From Loxodes magnus (Eukaryota; Ciliophora; Karyorelictea; Loxodida; Loxodidae), in assembly GCA_946699065.1 (NCBI GenBank), contig CAMPDV010000294.1:186001-250000 (forward strand): a stretch of 64,000 nt of DNA. The letters are read 5' to 3'. The notes under the pieces are model-generated. The model worked only from the letters and a program-made list of their open reading frames with translations, ran no database searches and was not told the DNA's origin. The position numbers and the translations under genes were made by a program. Each line of letters starts with the position of its first letter. Position 1 is the first letter of the stretch. Of this stretch, positions 26,381 through 38,719 are shown one piece after another.

Positions 26381-27217
26381 TCATTTAATAATAATAATAA
26401 TGTAAACTAAATGTTAAGAGTTTTGGAGTTCTTCGGGATTCCAACCGATTTCGCTCCGCCTTTTTTTTAACGTGGATGTATACCACGGCCTTTTTTTGAA
26501 TGTGGGTGGCTACCACAATGAATTTTCCATGTTACCACTAAATAATTTCTATTTATAAATTCCTGAGTCGGTTATTCAAAGTTTGTTTAACATCCTTCAT
26601 GTTTTTATTTCTTCTCTTTTTTTCAATTTTTATCATTTTTAACAATTTTTTAATAAGTGATATTTCGACCTACAACATCAACAATTTTTTGTCTATTTTT
26701 TTTTATTCAACTAAGGCAAAACTAATTTTTCTATTTGTTCTATTCTTTTAATTAAACTTTTATCAACATTTTATTCTATATTTATTTCTTAATCTTTTGC
26801 TTAAGAAGGGAGGACTTCAATACTCATGTTTACCCCTTGTTTGAAATTATTTTAAGACTGAGTATAGAGCTATTGTTCTGTCACAATATTATTTTATATA
26901 AGCTATTTCCTAAGAATTAATAGTTCGTTATTTTGATCCTCAATGTTATTCATAAGCTCTCTAATTCTTTCTCCTTGATTATATGTTTCTTCTTCATATT
27001 TAGAAATTAATTTTTTCATCTTTTCCATTTCAATTGAAAGCGAAGTGCTCTCATTAACTTGTCCAACCATTACTTTGCCTTCTGAAGAGGAGCTTGATAA
27101 GTGTTCCATTGATTTCTACTTCTTCTCTAGTTCTTTGTTAGCTCTTCTTCTTGCGTTCCTTGCCTAATTTTTAGATAGTCGAATATTCTATTCCATTTCC
27201 ATTTTTTTTTTATACAT
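26381..27217 (-). CDS. Gag/ORF1-like protein: basic region, coiled coil, CCHC zinc knuckle (278 aa)
   Basis: One uninterrupted frame with TAA/TAG as Gln and four TGA as Trp. Residues 13-33 (RLSKNQARNARRRANKELEKK, split here only by wording) carry the bZIP-like N-x7-R signature at N17/R25; a Ser-rich linker follows; residues ~55-100 are a charged coiled coil; a Gln-rich segment leads to a retroviral-type knuckle C-x2-C-x4-H-x4-C at C179, C182, H187, C192, whose second residue is a TGA-coded Trp. The C-tail is basic (KKRPWY, LKKRRSE). TGA at 26381 ends it. Architecture resembles LINE ORF1p or Gag nucleic-acid-binding proteins; a bZIP regulator is the alternative. A second ATG 15 nt downstream is possible. 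No reverse transcriptase was found nearby. Confidence 0.6.
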
Positions 27218-27229
27218 TATCTCATTTAT

Positions 27230-30190
27230 ATTACTCAGATACTCACATCAATTACTATTATAAAATCAATCAACTAAAATTAAGTTTCTAACAACTAAAA
27301 ACAGACTACCTTATATAATAGCTATGGATTAAACCTTTAAAAATTACTTATTTATACTAAATTTACTATCTCTCTTAATATTAAGCCTTTAGCTTTAACT
27401 CACTTTACATTTCTTTAACTAAGACTAACAATTTATTCTATTAATAAGCTATTTTACTATATAATTAAGGATCTCATTTTTAATCATTCTAGATGTTGCT
27501 GTTAAACAATAAAATTGAAGTTAGTTAAGTATCATTCAAGATAAGGTTAACAAGACTAATATGATAAAAGCTAATGAAAATCTATAATCTAATAAAATAA
27601 GAACTTCATTAAATCAACCAAAATAAATTAAACCTAGAAAATTTATAACTAAGTAAATTATATTTAAGTTAAAGCTGGAATTTTAGATTGCAATTTTGAT
27701 GAAAATTACCTTCAAAAGTTGAAAAGTTATATGAAATAACTAAATAATAATTAAATTTTAGGAAAGATTAATAGAATAAAACAAAAGATAAAATGAGAGA
27801 AACAACAAAAATAAAAGATAACTTTAAGAAAAAAACTAAGATGCTATAAAATTAAAAGAAGGCCTAAATATATAGATAAAGTTATTTTGTGTATTTTTTC
27901 TTCTAGATATCAACACTAAAAGAAAAAGAAATATAATGAATGCTGAATATAAACATAACTTTGAAAAGAAAACTAGAAAAAAAGTTGAATAACCATAAAT
28001 TCAAGCAATACTTGTTTAATGAGTAGAACTTACATTCGATATATCACTGTAGAAATTCGAACAAAAATTAAAAGAACAAGAATTAGATCTCTAATTGCAA
28101 TTTATAAAGATGTTATGATAATTTTGAGTGCGTGCTTTGGCTTATTTAAGCCTTTAGAGTTTTTTCAAACCTAAATTTTAATTAATTTTTTGCCTTTATT
28201 TATTCTAACAAAATTAATTGCATATTTTTTTATTTCTTAGTGTTTCCCAATTAAATTTATACATTTTCATAGCTGTTCTATTTCTTAACTTTATAATTTT
28301 TGCATTAAAAAATTCCAACAGCTGAGAAATATAATATCTAAGAATAAATCTTAGGATATTAATTTGAAGATCAATAAAGACTAATTTATATAAGCAGGCT
28401 ATTATCTTTTAGTACTTATAGGAATTAGCTTATTTTCTTAAATTTCTTTAATAATTAATCTTCCTCTGATTTATTATAAATTTTACTTTCTTGATTAAAA
28501 CTTTCTTCAATTGATTAACTAATTAGTCTTATTATCTTACTAATTAAGATTCTAATTAGCTTTATGCTTCTAATTTTTTCTAAATTTACAAATGCTTACT
28601 CTTTTATTATTTTAAGCCTCGTGCAATATAGATTGTCTTTCATATTATTACATTTTTTATACAGTTCCGTCTTTTATAAATTTTACTTCTCATCTAATCT
28701 CCAATGAGATATTTCTATAGGAATGTTTAGCTGTATAGGTAAATATTCAGGCTAATTTTTTTATAATTGTAGTCTTAGACTATCTATGTTCTGTTTAGTT
28801 AAAAAGCTTAAATTACTTTATTAATTTTTAATAATTTAAGACTCATTTTAACGAAGGGTTATTAATGAATTTTTTTCTTGGTTCTATTTTAATAAATAGA
28901 CACTTACATTTTATTAATTTTTAAATTTATTAAAAGAAGAAAAAAAATTAATCCTTAATTTATTGAAGCAAGTAAATCATTATCAACTTAATAAAAGTTA
29001 CTAAACAATTGTATTAGCTCTAGAGATTAAATGTTATTATAAATGATTTATAGAATCAGTAAAACCTTCTATTTTTGTGATATTAATCATAAACAAGTTG
29101 TGAACAGTTAACTTGCAAGATTGAGGAAGATATTTAGTTCTTGATAGAATAATATAAATATTAGAAGTAACAAATGAAGACTAAGATAAGAACACTTTAA
29201 TATCACTAATATGTATAATTATAACCTAATAATAATAAAACTTAAAGGTGTAAATTTCAAGCTAATTAAAATTCTTAAATGATATCATGTTGAGATGTAG
29301 ATTCTTAAAAATACTAGGACTTAACTTAAAGAGACAATTTTTAAGCAGAAAAAAAAATTTCAAATAAGATGTTTAAAATAATTGAATTTAATTAAAGAGT
29401 CTAGCTGAAATTTGTAATTTAAATTCAAGGATTTTATAGAAGTCAATTCTCCATTGTCTGGAACATCAAGAACTCCAAAAAACAAAAATAACTAAAAGGG
29501 AATAGAAGTGGAAAAAGAAGAGTTTAGGAACAAGTTATAGATTTGAAATAATGATTTAATCCTTCAAGTGAACTTGATTTTTCTAATACTTTTAACATTC
29601 ATTGAATTATTTAGTATAAGAACATTAATTTGCTTAGTTATCTTTTAATAATATTTAAATTTTAATCTTTTAGCTATAAAGCATTAGAGCAAAATCATAG
29701 TATCATCTTATTTAAAAATAAGAAGTGGATTAAAATAATAATAGTAAGACTCAAGTTTAGATAAAGGGAATTAGTATAATTTTAAGAATAAGAAAAATAA
29801 TAATAGTAGAAGACTTCTTAGCTAAAAATATTTCTATTAATATATACTTTAATTTAATATCTTTAATTTAATATAAATCTTTATAAAATAAAAGAAAGCT
29901 TCCTATTTCATTTAAATTAAAGAAATAAAAGACTTAATTGGGAACAATAAATTTTTGGATACCTTCTAAACTTCACTAAAGTCTTAACTCCATCTAAATT
30001 GATGAAAAATTATCCCAAAATAAGGATTTAAGACTAAGCAAGTAAATAAGAATAACAATAATAATTTGCAAATAAGAAATTTTAAGTCATAAATCAAAAA
30101 GAAATTATCAGACATCAAAAATAAAATCATAAGATTTTAAGGCTTACTGCTTCTTTGTTTAGCTGTGATATTTTTTCCTTTATAATTTAC
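27230..30190. other. Mostly AT-rich region with scattered coding-like pieces
   Basis: No complete gene can be drawn. Coding-like pieces on the plus strand are a coiled-coil stretch at about 27990-28110 (FEQKLKEQELDLQLQFIKML) and a hydrophilic stretch at about 29430-29560 (NSPLSGTSRTPKNKNNQ). They may be exons of a gene with small introns or decayed remains. Confidence 0.3.
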
Positions 30191-30199
30191 CTTATTGAT

Positions 30200-30660
30200 T
30201 GTAATAGATTCTGAAAATATTTTCCCATTAGTTCTCTACTTTTTTCTTTTATTTCCATTAGAAATGTAAGCAGCTTCTAACTTTGTGCCCTGGTCGCTTG
30301 CAATATCAACATCTTATTATTTTCCAATTGGGAATATAATTTGTTGTAGGCTGTCGCTTTACACCATCGGATCATTCATCTACATTTTTTGCAGTAATAT
30401 TCTTTCAGTTAACTCTGCGAATTGATTAAATTTTGTTTCTAATTATTCTATTCTGATAATTCCTAGCTTTTTATTTTCAATGTTTTCTCTTATGAATTAA
30501 TCATTAGGTTTTCATTTTTTCTTTCAATTTTTTGTACAGTTCTTAAATTTTTAACATTTTCTAATTGCATGACTTGGAGTTTTTAAAGTATTTTTTTATT
30601 AATCATAACTTGACTAAGATGATTCCTTTTGAGAAGAGATTTTTACTAGTAATTTTCCAT
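30200..30660 (-). pseudogene. Second Gag/ORF1-like gene with CCHC knuckle, frame broken
   Basis: From ATG 30660 the minus strand encodes coiled-coil sequence (LENVKNLRTVQKIERKNENL; then RIEQLETKFNQFAELTERI) and, in another frame, a perfect CCHC knuckle CWYCKRPGHKVRSC at 30311-30270, with the Trp again written TGA. The RIEQ-E heptads align with RIEQIEKLV of the 26.4-kb protein. The coiled coil and knuckle are in different phases, so there is either an unrecognised small intron or a frameshift; I favour a decayed copy. The SINE-like tail at 30775 lies just upstream. Confidence 0.45.
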
Positions 30661-30774
30661 TTTTTTTATTAATAATAAGTCGATTTTCCACTTGGAAAAG
30701 CTGATGTGATTTACTGAATGAATAGAATGAATAACATGAATAATGAGAACATTTTTATATTAATATTGAAAAGT

Positions 30775-30826
30775 TGTGCACCAACGAGGTGCTACGTGCT
30801 CTAAAATTAAATTTATTTATTTATAT
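30775..30826 (+). mobile_element. 5-prime-truncated SINE/LINE-like 3-prime tail
   Basis: TGTGCACCAACGAGGTGCTA followed by CGTGCTCTAAAATTAAATTT and a TTTATTTATTTATAT tail. The same tail ends the insertion at 42511-42983. A short piece containing only the 3-prime end is what 5-prime-truncated target-primed reverse transcription leaves. Confidence 0.55.
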
Positions 30827-31249
30827 AGAAAAATAGAGATAAATTAACCAAATTAAATGAGATAAACTTAGATTATATAAGTTTATTTTATTGTATAATT
30901 GTCAACTTTTTTTCATACTCATGTTTTTAAAGAAATAATTTTTAAAAAAATAAATGGATTTAGTCGTTTAATTAATTTAATCTCAAATACATTTTTTAAA
31001 TTATTAAAAGTCTTTATTTTTACATAAAAATATGTATTCGATAGATGCTAAAATTTTTAAACTTAAGATTTAAACAAACTTTGGTAAATTAATTGAGAAA
31101 ATTAGACTTATAGAAAAATTAGTATGCTTTTTCTTTATTTATTTAAAAATTAAAAATAGAATTTTTATATTTTTGTAAAAATTTAAATTTAAATACATTA
31201 TTGTTAAAATATTTTATCTTATATTCATTTATTATACTTTATTTATTTT

Positions 31250-31490
31250 AAATCAGGAGGATCAACCCCATAACTGAGATTGACTAAAATTTTGGCATCA
31301 GGAAATACCCCATGGGCTAATAACTGAACAAGAATTTTGGTAGAAGTTAAGAGAAGACAAGACTGAAAAGACATCAAGTGGTGTTAATGTTGAAAGATGC
31401 CAGATACTAAGATTAAGGTAGCATTCCAATCACGGTCCTATAGAAGACAAGACTCATATGAGAATGCTAGCCCTCAGGAAGATTTCAGTA
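31250..31490 (+). pseudogene. Coding-like fragment, hydrophilic, unknown
   Basis: GC-rich island with a frame reading KILASGNTPWANNW, ILVEVKRRQDWKDIKW and SRSYRRQDSYENASPQEDF, using TGA as Trp. It lacks obvious start and stop. It may be part of the Gag/ORF1-like family remains nearby or an upstream exon of the coiled-coil gene at 31864; neither can be shown. Confidence 0.3.
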
Positions 31491-31863
31491 ATAAATTTTT
31501 TAGCTTTAAAAATCTTTATTAAAGAGTTACGCACCATTGAAATTTTATGAAGTTCTACGCAATTCGTTTAGTTTAGGAGAGAGTAGAATCAAATGGAAGT
31601 TAGTTATGAAATTTTCTTCTAAGACTGTAAATTAAATTTTTTTATAAAGTTAAGAGTCACAGAAAATCTTATTGTGTAAATATTAAATATATTTATGCTT
31701 CTTAAAGATGAAACAAACTTCTATAACTTTCAAAATTAAAAGTTCCTTCAACTTCGCTTATAAAACTTTTGCTTATCTCGATTACATAAAAATTTTCCAT
31801 CTCTTTACTTTGCGTAAAAAAAAATTTCAGGTTAAAACAAGGATTCTTTACGGCTTCAAAAAA

Positions 31864-32650
31864 GCATGAGTTAACGACATCTTAGAAAGATTAGGACCAG
31901 GATAAGGGAGCCAAAAAGTCGCCCATCAGGATGAGTTTCCCATTTCTGAAGAAAAGCCTAGGAAATAGACTAAAAATAAAATGAACTTAGAATTTTAAAT
32001 GTCACCACATAATAATAAATAAGCTATAATTAGTTGATCAAAGTGGTGCTGAGCCTCTAGGAAGTAGTCAAAAAATTAAAGAAAGACAATAATAAGTTTA
32101 TGAAAAATTGACTTGTAAAGAGGATAGAATCAAATCAAAGGCCTAAGAAAGAGACCTTAACGTATTTTGAAATATTTAACAAGACTAGAACAGTTAAACT
32201 CAAAACTATTAATAGAAGTAGAAAGAGCTGATTAACAAGTTAGAAAAATATTAGAAAATCAGGTCAAATTGCTCCATTAAATAAAACTGAAAGAATAAGA
32301 AATAATCTAATAATAATTGAAGATGAAAATTACTCAAGATTTCAACTAAAAGACAAGTAAAAAGATGTTAATACTGTAATTCTCAAATATATCTGTGAAA
32401 AAGCTGCTAGAAGTTTCTCAATTTCAAGAAAGAATATTAAAACTATAAAGAGAAAGACTATATAGTAGCAAATTTGTTAAATTTGCAAGAAAAAAGATAT
32501 CTAGTATCTAGGTGATTTAAGAATTCAAGGAAAACAAGCATGGCAAGGAGAAGAGTTGTAGAGATTTTCAAATTTTTATTTTATGCTTCTAGATCAATCT
32601 AAATGTTGGTGGGAAAAGGTTGAAATATCTCCAAGATCGCCAAACATTTA
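31864..32650 (+). pseudogene. Coiled-coil protein gene with 49-bp deletion, copy A
   Basis: A frame from about 31864 gives ERLGPGQGSQKVAHQDEFP, a basic stretch, then a leucine-zipper-like coil (LTRLEQLNSKLLIEVE, KLLHQIKLKEQEIIQQQ). At 32436-32445 the frame breaks. The partner copy at 63690-64000 has 49 extra bp exactly there, between two copies of ATTAAAACTA, and with them the coil runs on in phase into CQICKKK and LGDLRIQG. The deletion therefore inactivated this copy. Family unknown; a DNA-binding or cytoskeletal role would be guesswork. Confidence 0.45.
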
Positions 32651-33164
32651 ATTTTGTATTTTTATTTTTATTTATTTTTGCAAAAAGTCTTATATTATAG
32701 CTTTAATTTTCTTTTCATTTATAGTTTCGTTTTATATTGAAATAGAGAGTTATAATTACAGCTCTATAAGATAAAATTTGAATTATTTCAAAATTAAATA
32801 CTAAAATTTGCTAGAAGTATTCTCAGATTTAAATTAAACAATATCTAAAGTTCAAAGATAAGAAGAAACTGGGTGATTTATGCTATGAAAATTTAGTGAA
32901 TTAACAATCTAATAAAAAGATATTCGAAAATTTTTATTTCCGAAACAAATAGGAAATTTAGTAAATGAAAGAGATATTAAACTAAAAAGCTTTTCATATT
33001 CAGTCATAGTTAAAAAAATTTGCACTAACAAGAAATAGTAATGAGGAGTTTTTACTTAAAACGTTTATAATCATACGAAAATCATAAAATAAAATATCGA
33101 TATTCAATAAGAAAGCTTATATTTTTTGGTAATACAGGATAGCAAAGTAAAGTAATTGTGATAT

Positions 33165-33372
33165 AAAAATAGAAGTTAAAATAAAAATATTGTCTGAAGG
33201 AATCGATAATTTTTAGAAGAAAATAATTTCAAAGGTCTCAGATAGTATGAGCTGTGATTAAACTAAGGGAATATGAAAAAAACTATTCAAAAATTTGAAT
33301 GTTGCTTTAAGGAATTAAGTAGTATCTTAATCAAAAAAAAAAGTAAATAATCAAGCAATTTTAATAAGCTGA
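33165..33372 (+). CDS. Possible 3-prime exon, unknown
   Basis: A hydrophilic frame reading ILSEGIDNFQKKIISKVS and ALRNQVVSQSKKKVNNQAIL ends at TGA 33370-33372. The inverted copy ends at the equivalent TGA (62945-62947) but carries a tandem TTGATTGC expansion that changes length by a non-multiple of three, so at least one copy is broken. No family recognised. Confidence 0.2.
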
Positions 33373-33414
33373 GATACATAAGGTCTATTTTATATAAATT
33401 AAAAGTCAAGATAT

Positions 33415-34083
33415 TCATAATTTAAGATCTCTGTTGTATAGATCGAAATTACGACTAAGATATTTAAATTGGTACAACTATTTATTTTTTTAACTTTACC
33501 TAGCATAGAGTAAACATTTTCCTTACCTTTGTTTTCTCTGTTGTTATTTTTTAAATCAATCAATGATTTAAAAGTAGCTACTCTTTCGATTTTTCATATC
33601 TCAGATATTTCTGATATTTTAATCATTACAATGCTTTTATATAGTAATTCGATTATCACATCGTTCAACACATATATAATTGCATATCACTAGCATTTTA
33701 GTTTATGTAATAATCAAATTACAATATACCACAACTAAACAAAATGTAAATTTATGTGCTTCAGTAGTAAAACGACTAATTATAATATTATTTCATATCT
33801 TGTCATACTATTTTCAATCAACTAAAGATAAAAATATCCATTTTTTAAATGCACATACTTGTGTTGCCTCTTTGATATTTTTCATATCTATATCAACCTC
33901 AATTTTTATAAATGTATTTTCTTAAAACTCTTTTCCGTTTTTACCGAAATTAATCCCAGCTGGTATTACTACTTTCTTTCATAATTTTTTAAAATAGATG
34001 ACGCCTCGCTACATATCTAAAATTTCAAAACGATTCTCTTTATCTAATTTCCCAGATGAAACAGGTTTAGAGAAATTTCACAT
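33415..34083 (-). CDS. Hypothetical 222-aa frame, left-arm copy
   Basis: ATG 34083 to TGA 33415-33417. It reads KKLWKKVVIPAGINFGKNG near residue 35 and is Cys- and Gln-containing further on. The right-arm copy (62234-62902) has exactly the same length, without indels over 669 bp, whereas flanks have indels; that favours coding. Against it, most differences between copies change the amino acid, and several toggle Trp, Gln or Cys codons. Lies 84 bp downstream of the desaturase-like gene on the same strand. Function unknown. Confidence 0.3.
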
Positions 34084-34166
34084 TTTAAGAGAAAAATAAA
34101 GTAAAATAAAAGTTAAAATAAAGGAAAACAAAAAGCGTTTATTTTTAAATAAGATTTTATAAAGAG

Positions 34167-35378
34167 TTATAATTTGTCGTGCTCTTTTTTCTCTTTAATG
34201 TAATATGTTCCAAAAAATTTGTCGAAGATTGGTATTAGTGTTCCATAGTTAGCTATAGTCTTATAAAGATGATCGAGAACATATTTGTATGGGAACTTAT
34301 CCCAATGTGACATTACGGCAACCATCATATAACTTAATGATATAAATACTTTGTAGTTAATAGGAAATATTAGTGTAGGGTAGAATAAAGTTGACATAGA
34401 AACATAAATTTCTACTATGTGATCGAATGCAAAATTAGTTATTCCAATCTTATCTTCAGGTTTTTACCATTAGTGATTAAATGAATGCTCGTAACGATTT
34501 AAAAATTTGATATTATGTGATGCTCTATGCTATGTATACCACCAAAGTTCAAAACCTAGCATCCATAACAGAGAATACGAATGACAGACTAAAAATATGT
34601 GCGACCCGTAGTGACTTTCGTTATGTCCTATAAGATAGTCCAATTGATGAACGTTTGCATCAAAGATAAAACCAACATATTGACTGAAATAGACTTTATT
34701 CACTTTTTGAAACTATCGTTAGATATATCTTTATCTAAAACTTTAATAATTATATATAGGAAAGCAGTGAGCGACGATATTGAAGCCAAGTCAACGATCC
34801 AATAAATGAGTCACATTGCCCAAGGAGAAGATACTTTAAAGCAGTTGATATTCTATGCTATCTACTTTATATCTTCTTAATTAGATATTTCTTGATTTTT
34901 ATAAGTTCCAATAACATACAATGAGAGGAATACGCTTGTGATCCACAGGTAATCAATCTTCTTCTTCTGAATTTTCATATTTGATTATAAATAGAGTGAT
35001 ATACCGATTTAGGTGGATCCACGCTAATAAATTTTTTTATTTTATTTGCTCGAAGCTAAATGTAGGCGGATACTCGTTAGAGCTTTTTCTTTTAATGAAA
35101 ATAGTTAAATTTATGGTATTAAGTATTTAAAAAGTCTTTAAAATAAAAATAATAAAATGATACTTAAAAAAATAAACGACATCATATGCATTAAAGCTAT
35201 TCAAATGCATAAGCATAAAACCCTTTTTCCCATCAAATACTATATCGTAAACTTAGTGATCATATTTCATCATCTTTGCTAGCCTTCTTACTGAAATTAC
35301 TTTTAATAGCTTAGACCATATAACATTCTTTATACCTTCTTAATAATCCAAAGGAAAATTTAATTTGTTTTATTTCAT
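34167..35378 (-). CDS. Sterol desaturase / fatty acid hydroxylase-like membrane protein, copy A
   Basis: One frame from ATG 35378, 403 codons to TAA 34167-34169. The family is recognised by WWYTQHRASH, EHSFNHQW and the C-terminal NYGTLIPIFDKFFGTYY, typical of the di-iron membrane hydroxylases that act on sterol or sphingoid/fatty-acyl chains in the ER. In this copy the residue before LDHL is Val, where copy B has His, so a metal ligand of the third cluster may be lost. Copy B ends AAA TGA TAA; here the TGA is TTA, leaving TAA as the only nearby terminator. If TAA always means Gln in this organism the copy has lost its stop. TGA is used internally as Trp (EEDWLP, DRWLGF). Confidence 0.7.
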
Positions 35379-36731
35379 TTTAATTAAAGTATATATTTAA
35401 AGGATTAAAAGTAATAAAAAACTGAAAGTATTTAGTTTTGTCTACTTTGGAAAGTTAAATCTAGTTGAGTTGAAATTGCTTCATCCAAGTAAGTTAACTT
35501 CTATATTAACTTTTCTAGATAAGCAGTATACTAGAATTCATTCATTACTATTAGGATTCAGGTGAGATTGGAATTAGAGGAGGTTAATTCCAAAACAGTC
35601 TGTTGTATAATTGATTTGTAAAAGGGTACGCTACAATGAGGAGTTTAATCTAGCAGTAAAAAAATACTAAGCAGCTTTCTTTAAAAGGGAAGAAAAAAGC
35701 AAAAAAATAATCAATCTAAGCTATAAGATTTAAGGATTAAGGACTAAGGAACATATGTATAATTTACTTACCTAATAAGTAGAATCTGGAGCTTAAAGAG
35801 AAAAACATTTGATAGATTTATTTTAAAGCTTTTCATAAAAGAAAATAAACAACTTCATATTATTCATTTTAAAAGATTTATAATATTGAGGCTAGGAAGT
35901 AGATTTACCTTCAAAGTAGCTGCTTCCATGAATAAATTAAGATAGTTTAGTTGTTGGTTCAATTTATTTCAGTTTATCTTCTTAAAAATTTTTGTTAAAG
36001 AAAGACAAACTAAGTGTAAAGCAAGGAACTACATATCAATGAGCAATAAATTGAAATAATTAGAGAAGAAAGCAAGTTCAAACGAGCCAAAAAACAACTT
36101 TAAAGTACTAACCACAGAATTAATAAATTCATTAAAGTATTTAATTGATTATTTATTATATTGGAGCATTACTAGTTAAATTAATATATTATTAAGATTA
36201 TTAGACTCAGTATCTTTAATTAAAGATAATTTAATTCTGTATAATACTTCTTATTTATGTATCTTAATAAACTAACAAGATACATTAAACCTTTAAATAT
36301 ACAATATATTTCATTCTAAGCTTTTATTTACAAGAGATTTGTTAATAAGTTTATTAAACTAATTTAAAAATAAAATTTAGCTTTAAAGCTTTTTTATGGT
36401 AGTTAATATTTTAGGTTTATTTTAGCTTAGAGATATAAGGAAAATCAAAATAGAGTAGTATGATCTAAATAAAGAAGAGAGAAGTTAAGCAGATAGAGTT
36501 TTAAAGGATTAAACTGATAATGTTTTTAAGAGACTAAAGTATGAATGCTTTTGTAATTTTGGGGTTTAAATTTATGTCTATTGAATAGTGTAGTGAATGA
36601 AGCAGCAAATTCAATCTAAGATATTGCAAAGTTGGAGAAAAAGACAGCAATTTTTTATATTCCTTAGAAAATAAAAAATAAATGCACTTAAAAATTTTTG
36701 ATTTAAGATAATCAAGAAAATGAAAAACTTA

Positions 36732-36935
36732 AAGAGTGTGTACAATTATGCTACTTTGAGAATTTAAATCTCAAACTATTGCATGAATATTTCAATCTAA
36801 ATTTTATAAAAGCCATTGAATATTTGTAGTTCTAGAAGGATTTATATTTTTTCGTTTTTTCAAAAGGAAATTCTTAGATTTATAAGTTCAAAGTAGACAT
36901 TTTGGCAACCCCTTTGGACATGTACATTTCTCATT
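36732..36935 (-). pseudogene. Cys-rich zinc-finger-like fragment, copy 3 (frameshifted)
   Basis: Inverted counterpart of 59379-59580. It starts NEKCTCPKGLPKC but a one-base deletion (AATTTCC where the others read AATTGTCC) breaks the frame after WTYKSKN. A relic within the inverted repeat arm. Confidence 0.35.
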
Positions 36936-38719
36936 TATTCGCCGCTTTTTTATTTATGGCTTTGATTAATTAAATTTTAGTGACTTCCTTTTTTTCTATT
37001 TAGAAACACCAGAATTCTATAATTATTTAATTCTGTTTTAAAACTTTTGTTATTCTATTTTATATTAAGAAACACTTGTTAAACCACGCTCAATATCCAA
37101 TCTGTAACTACTTGAAAGCTTAAATATTTTTTAAATATCAAGCATGCCTTTTGGTTGCAATTGATTATTTTAATTTATTCAGAAAAATGGTAATTTAGCA
37201 GCTATTTAATTCTAGTTCGTAAGTGATAGTCTTGAATCTTTTAATTAATAAACTTCAATTTAAGATTTAAAACTTTTTTCTTTTAGGTTTAATTTTTTTC
37301 TCACTTTCATTATGTTTATTTAAATCCTTTCTTATTACTAGTAAAGACTGTATTCTTTTTAAATCTTATGACTAAAGTCAATTAGACTAGGATTTATTGT
37401 GACAATCATTTTAGTTTTAAATAACTTATACTAGCTAATCTAATACTTATATTATCTCATGCTTATTACAAAGAAACATATTATGTTAAGTTTACTCTTT
37501 CTATTAATTCAGAAAATAATAATAGAAGATATTTAAAATATGCTTTCTTTATTAAAAAAACTTATAATTTTCTTGATAGCAAACAATTAATTTTAAGAAA
37601 GAGAGTATTAATAGTGTTAGCAATATAATATAGACTTGTATAGAATAATAGAATTAAGTTTTTATCTTTAAATAATCTAGAATAATTTAGGTATTATTAA
37701 TTAGAAATGATAATTACAAAAATAACATAAATAATAAATATAATATTAGTTTGCTATAAAAAGAGAAAGTTATCTAAATGTATTAATTATAACTAATCTA
37801 ATATCTTTATTAAAGAGAAATTAATTAATAACTAATAAAGCTAAAAGGATAAAATTTAAAGTATTTAATAGACATAATTAAACATATTAAAGCTTATTTT
37901 AATAATAAAATTAAATATTACTATTTAATAATTGTAAGATAAAATTAGTGATACACCATTTCTAGTTAGTTTAAATATTTACTTTCTACTAATTATATTT
38001 ATTACATTTATATATTTTGCTTAGAATCAACATTAAAATAAATTATATTAGTTTATTATTATAAGAGAGACCTTTATAAATAAAAATTTTAATGAAATAG
38101 TAGTAAGAAAGTGGATAATTAAAAGAGTTTATCTTATAAATTCAAAAATGCTTTACTTTAAATAATTTGATGTTTTTTAATATTTATTCAAACTAATTAC
38201 CAAGAAACTTATTCTATTTAATTTTTTTAATTAGTAAAAAACTTAAAGAAATATTTTTTTGATTAAATGTAAGTGAAAAATAATAATTAATAACAGTAGA
38301 TTTAAAAAGAATTGTAATATTTTATTTATAATTTAAAAGGGTTTATAAAGAAATAAGATTTTCTTATTAAGAGTCTTTGATTTAAAGCACAAATAAGTAG
38401 TAATTAAATAAATGCATATTAAAGTTATTATAATAAGGATATAATTCTTCGTTATAAACTTTTGATATAATAATTTATCCTTTTATTTAAAAGTAAAAAG
38501 ATATAAAATAATTAAAATTGTAAAAGCATGTACACTATTAGTTTAATATCTGTCTTGTTTTAAGACAAAAATAGAATTTTAAAATCAATGTTTTAGTAAT
38601 AAGATATTTATAAATATGCTTAATAAATAATTAAATTGTTTAATTTTTTGAAATTAAGTAAGTAAAATTAATTGTGTTATTTTAATTAAATAGTTATTGA
38701 AGTAAATTATAAAATTAAA

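Noticed and set aside
33680-33925. Plus-strand open frame of 81 codons
   Set aside because: Opposite strand gives the equal-length 222-codon frame in both arms; this one has no motif.
34599-34805. Open frame identical to one at 61512-61718
   Set aside because: It is antisense to the desaturase-like gene in both copies; identity comes from the duplicated gene, whose strand carries the His boxes.
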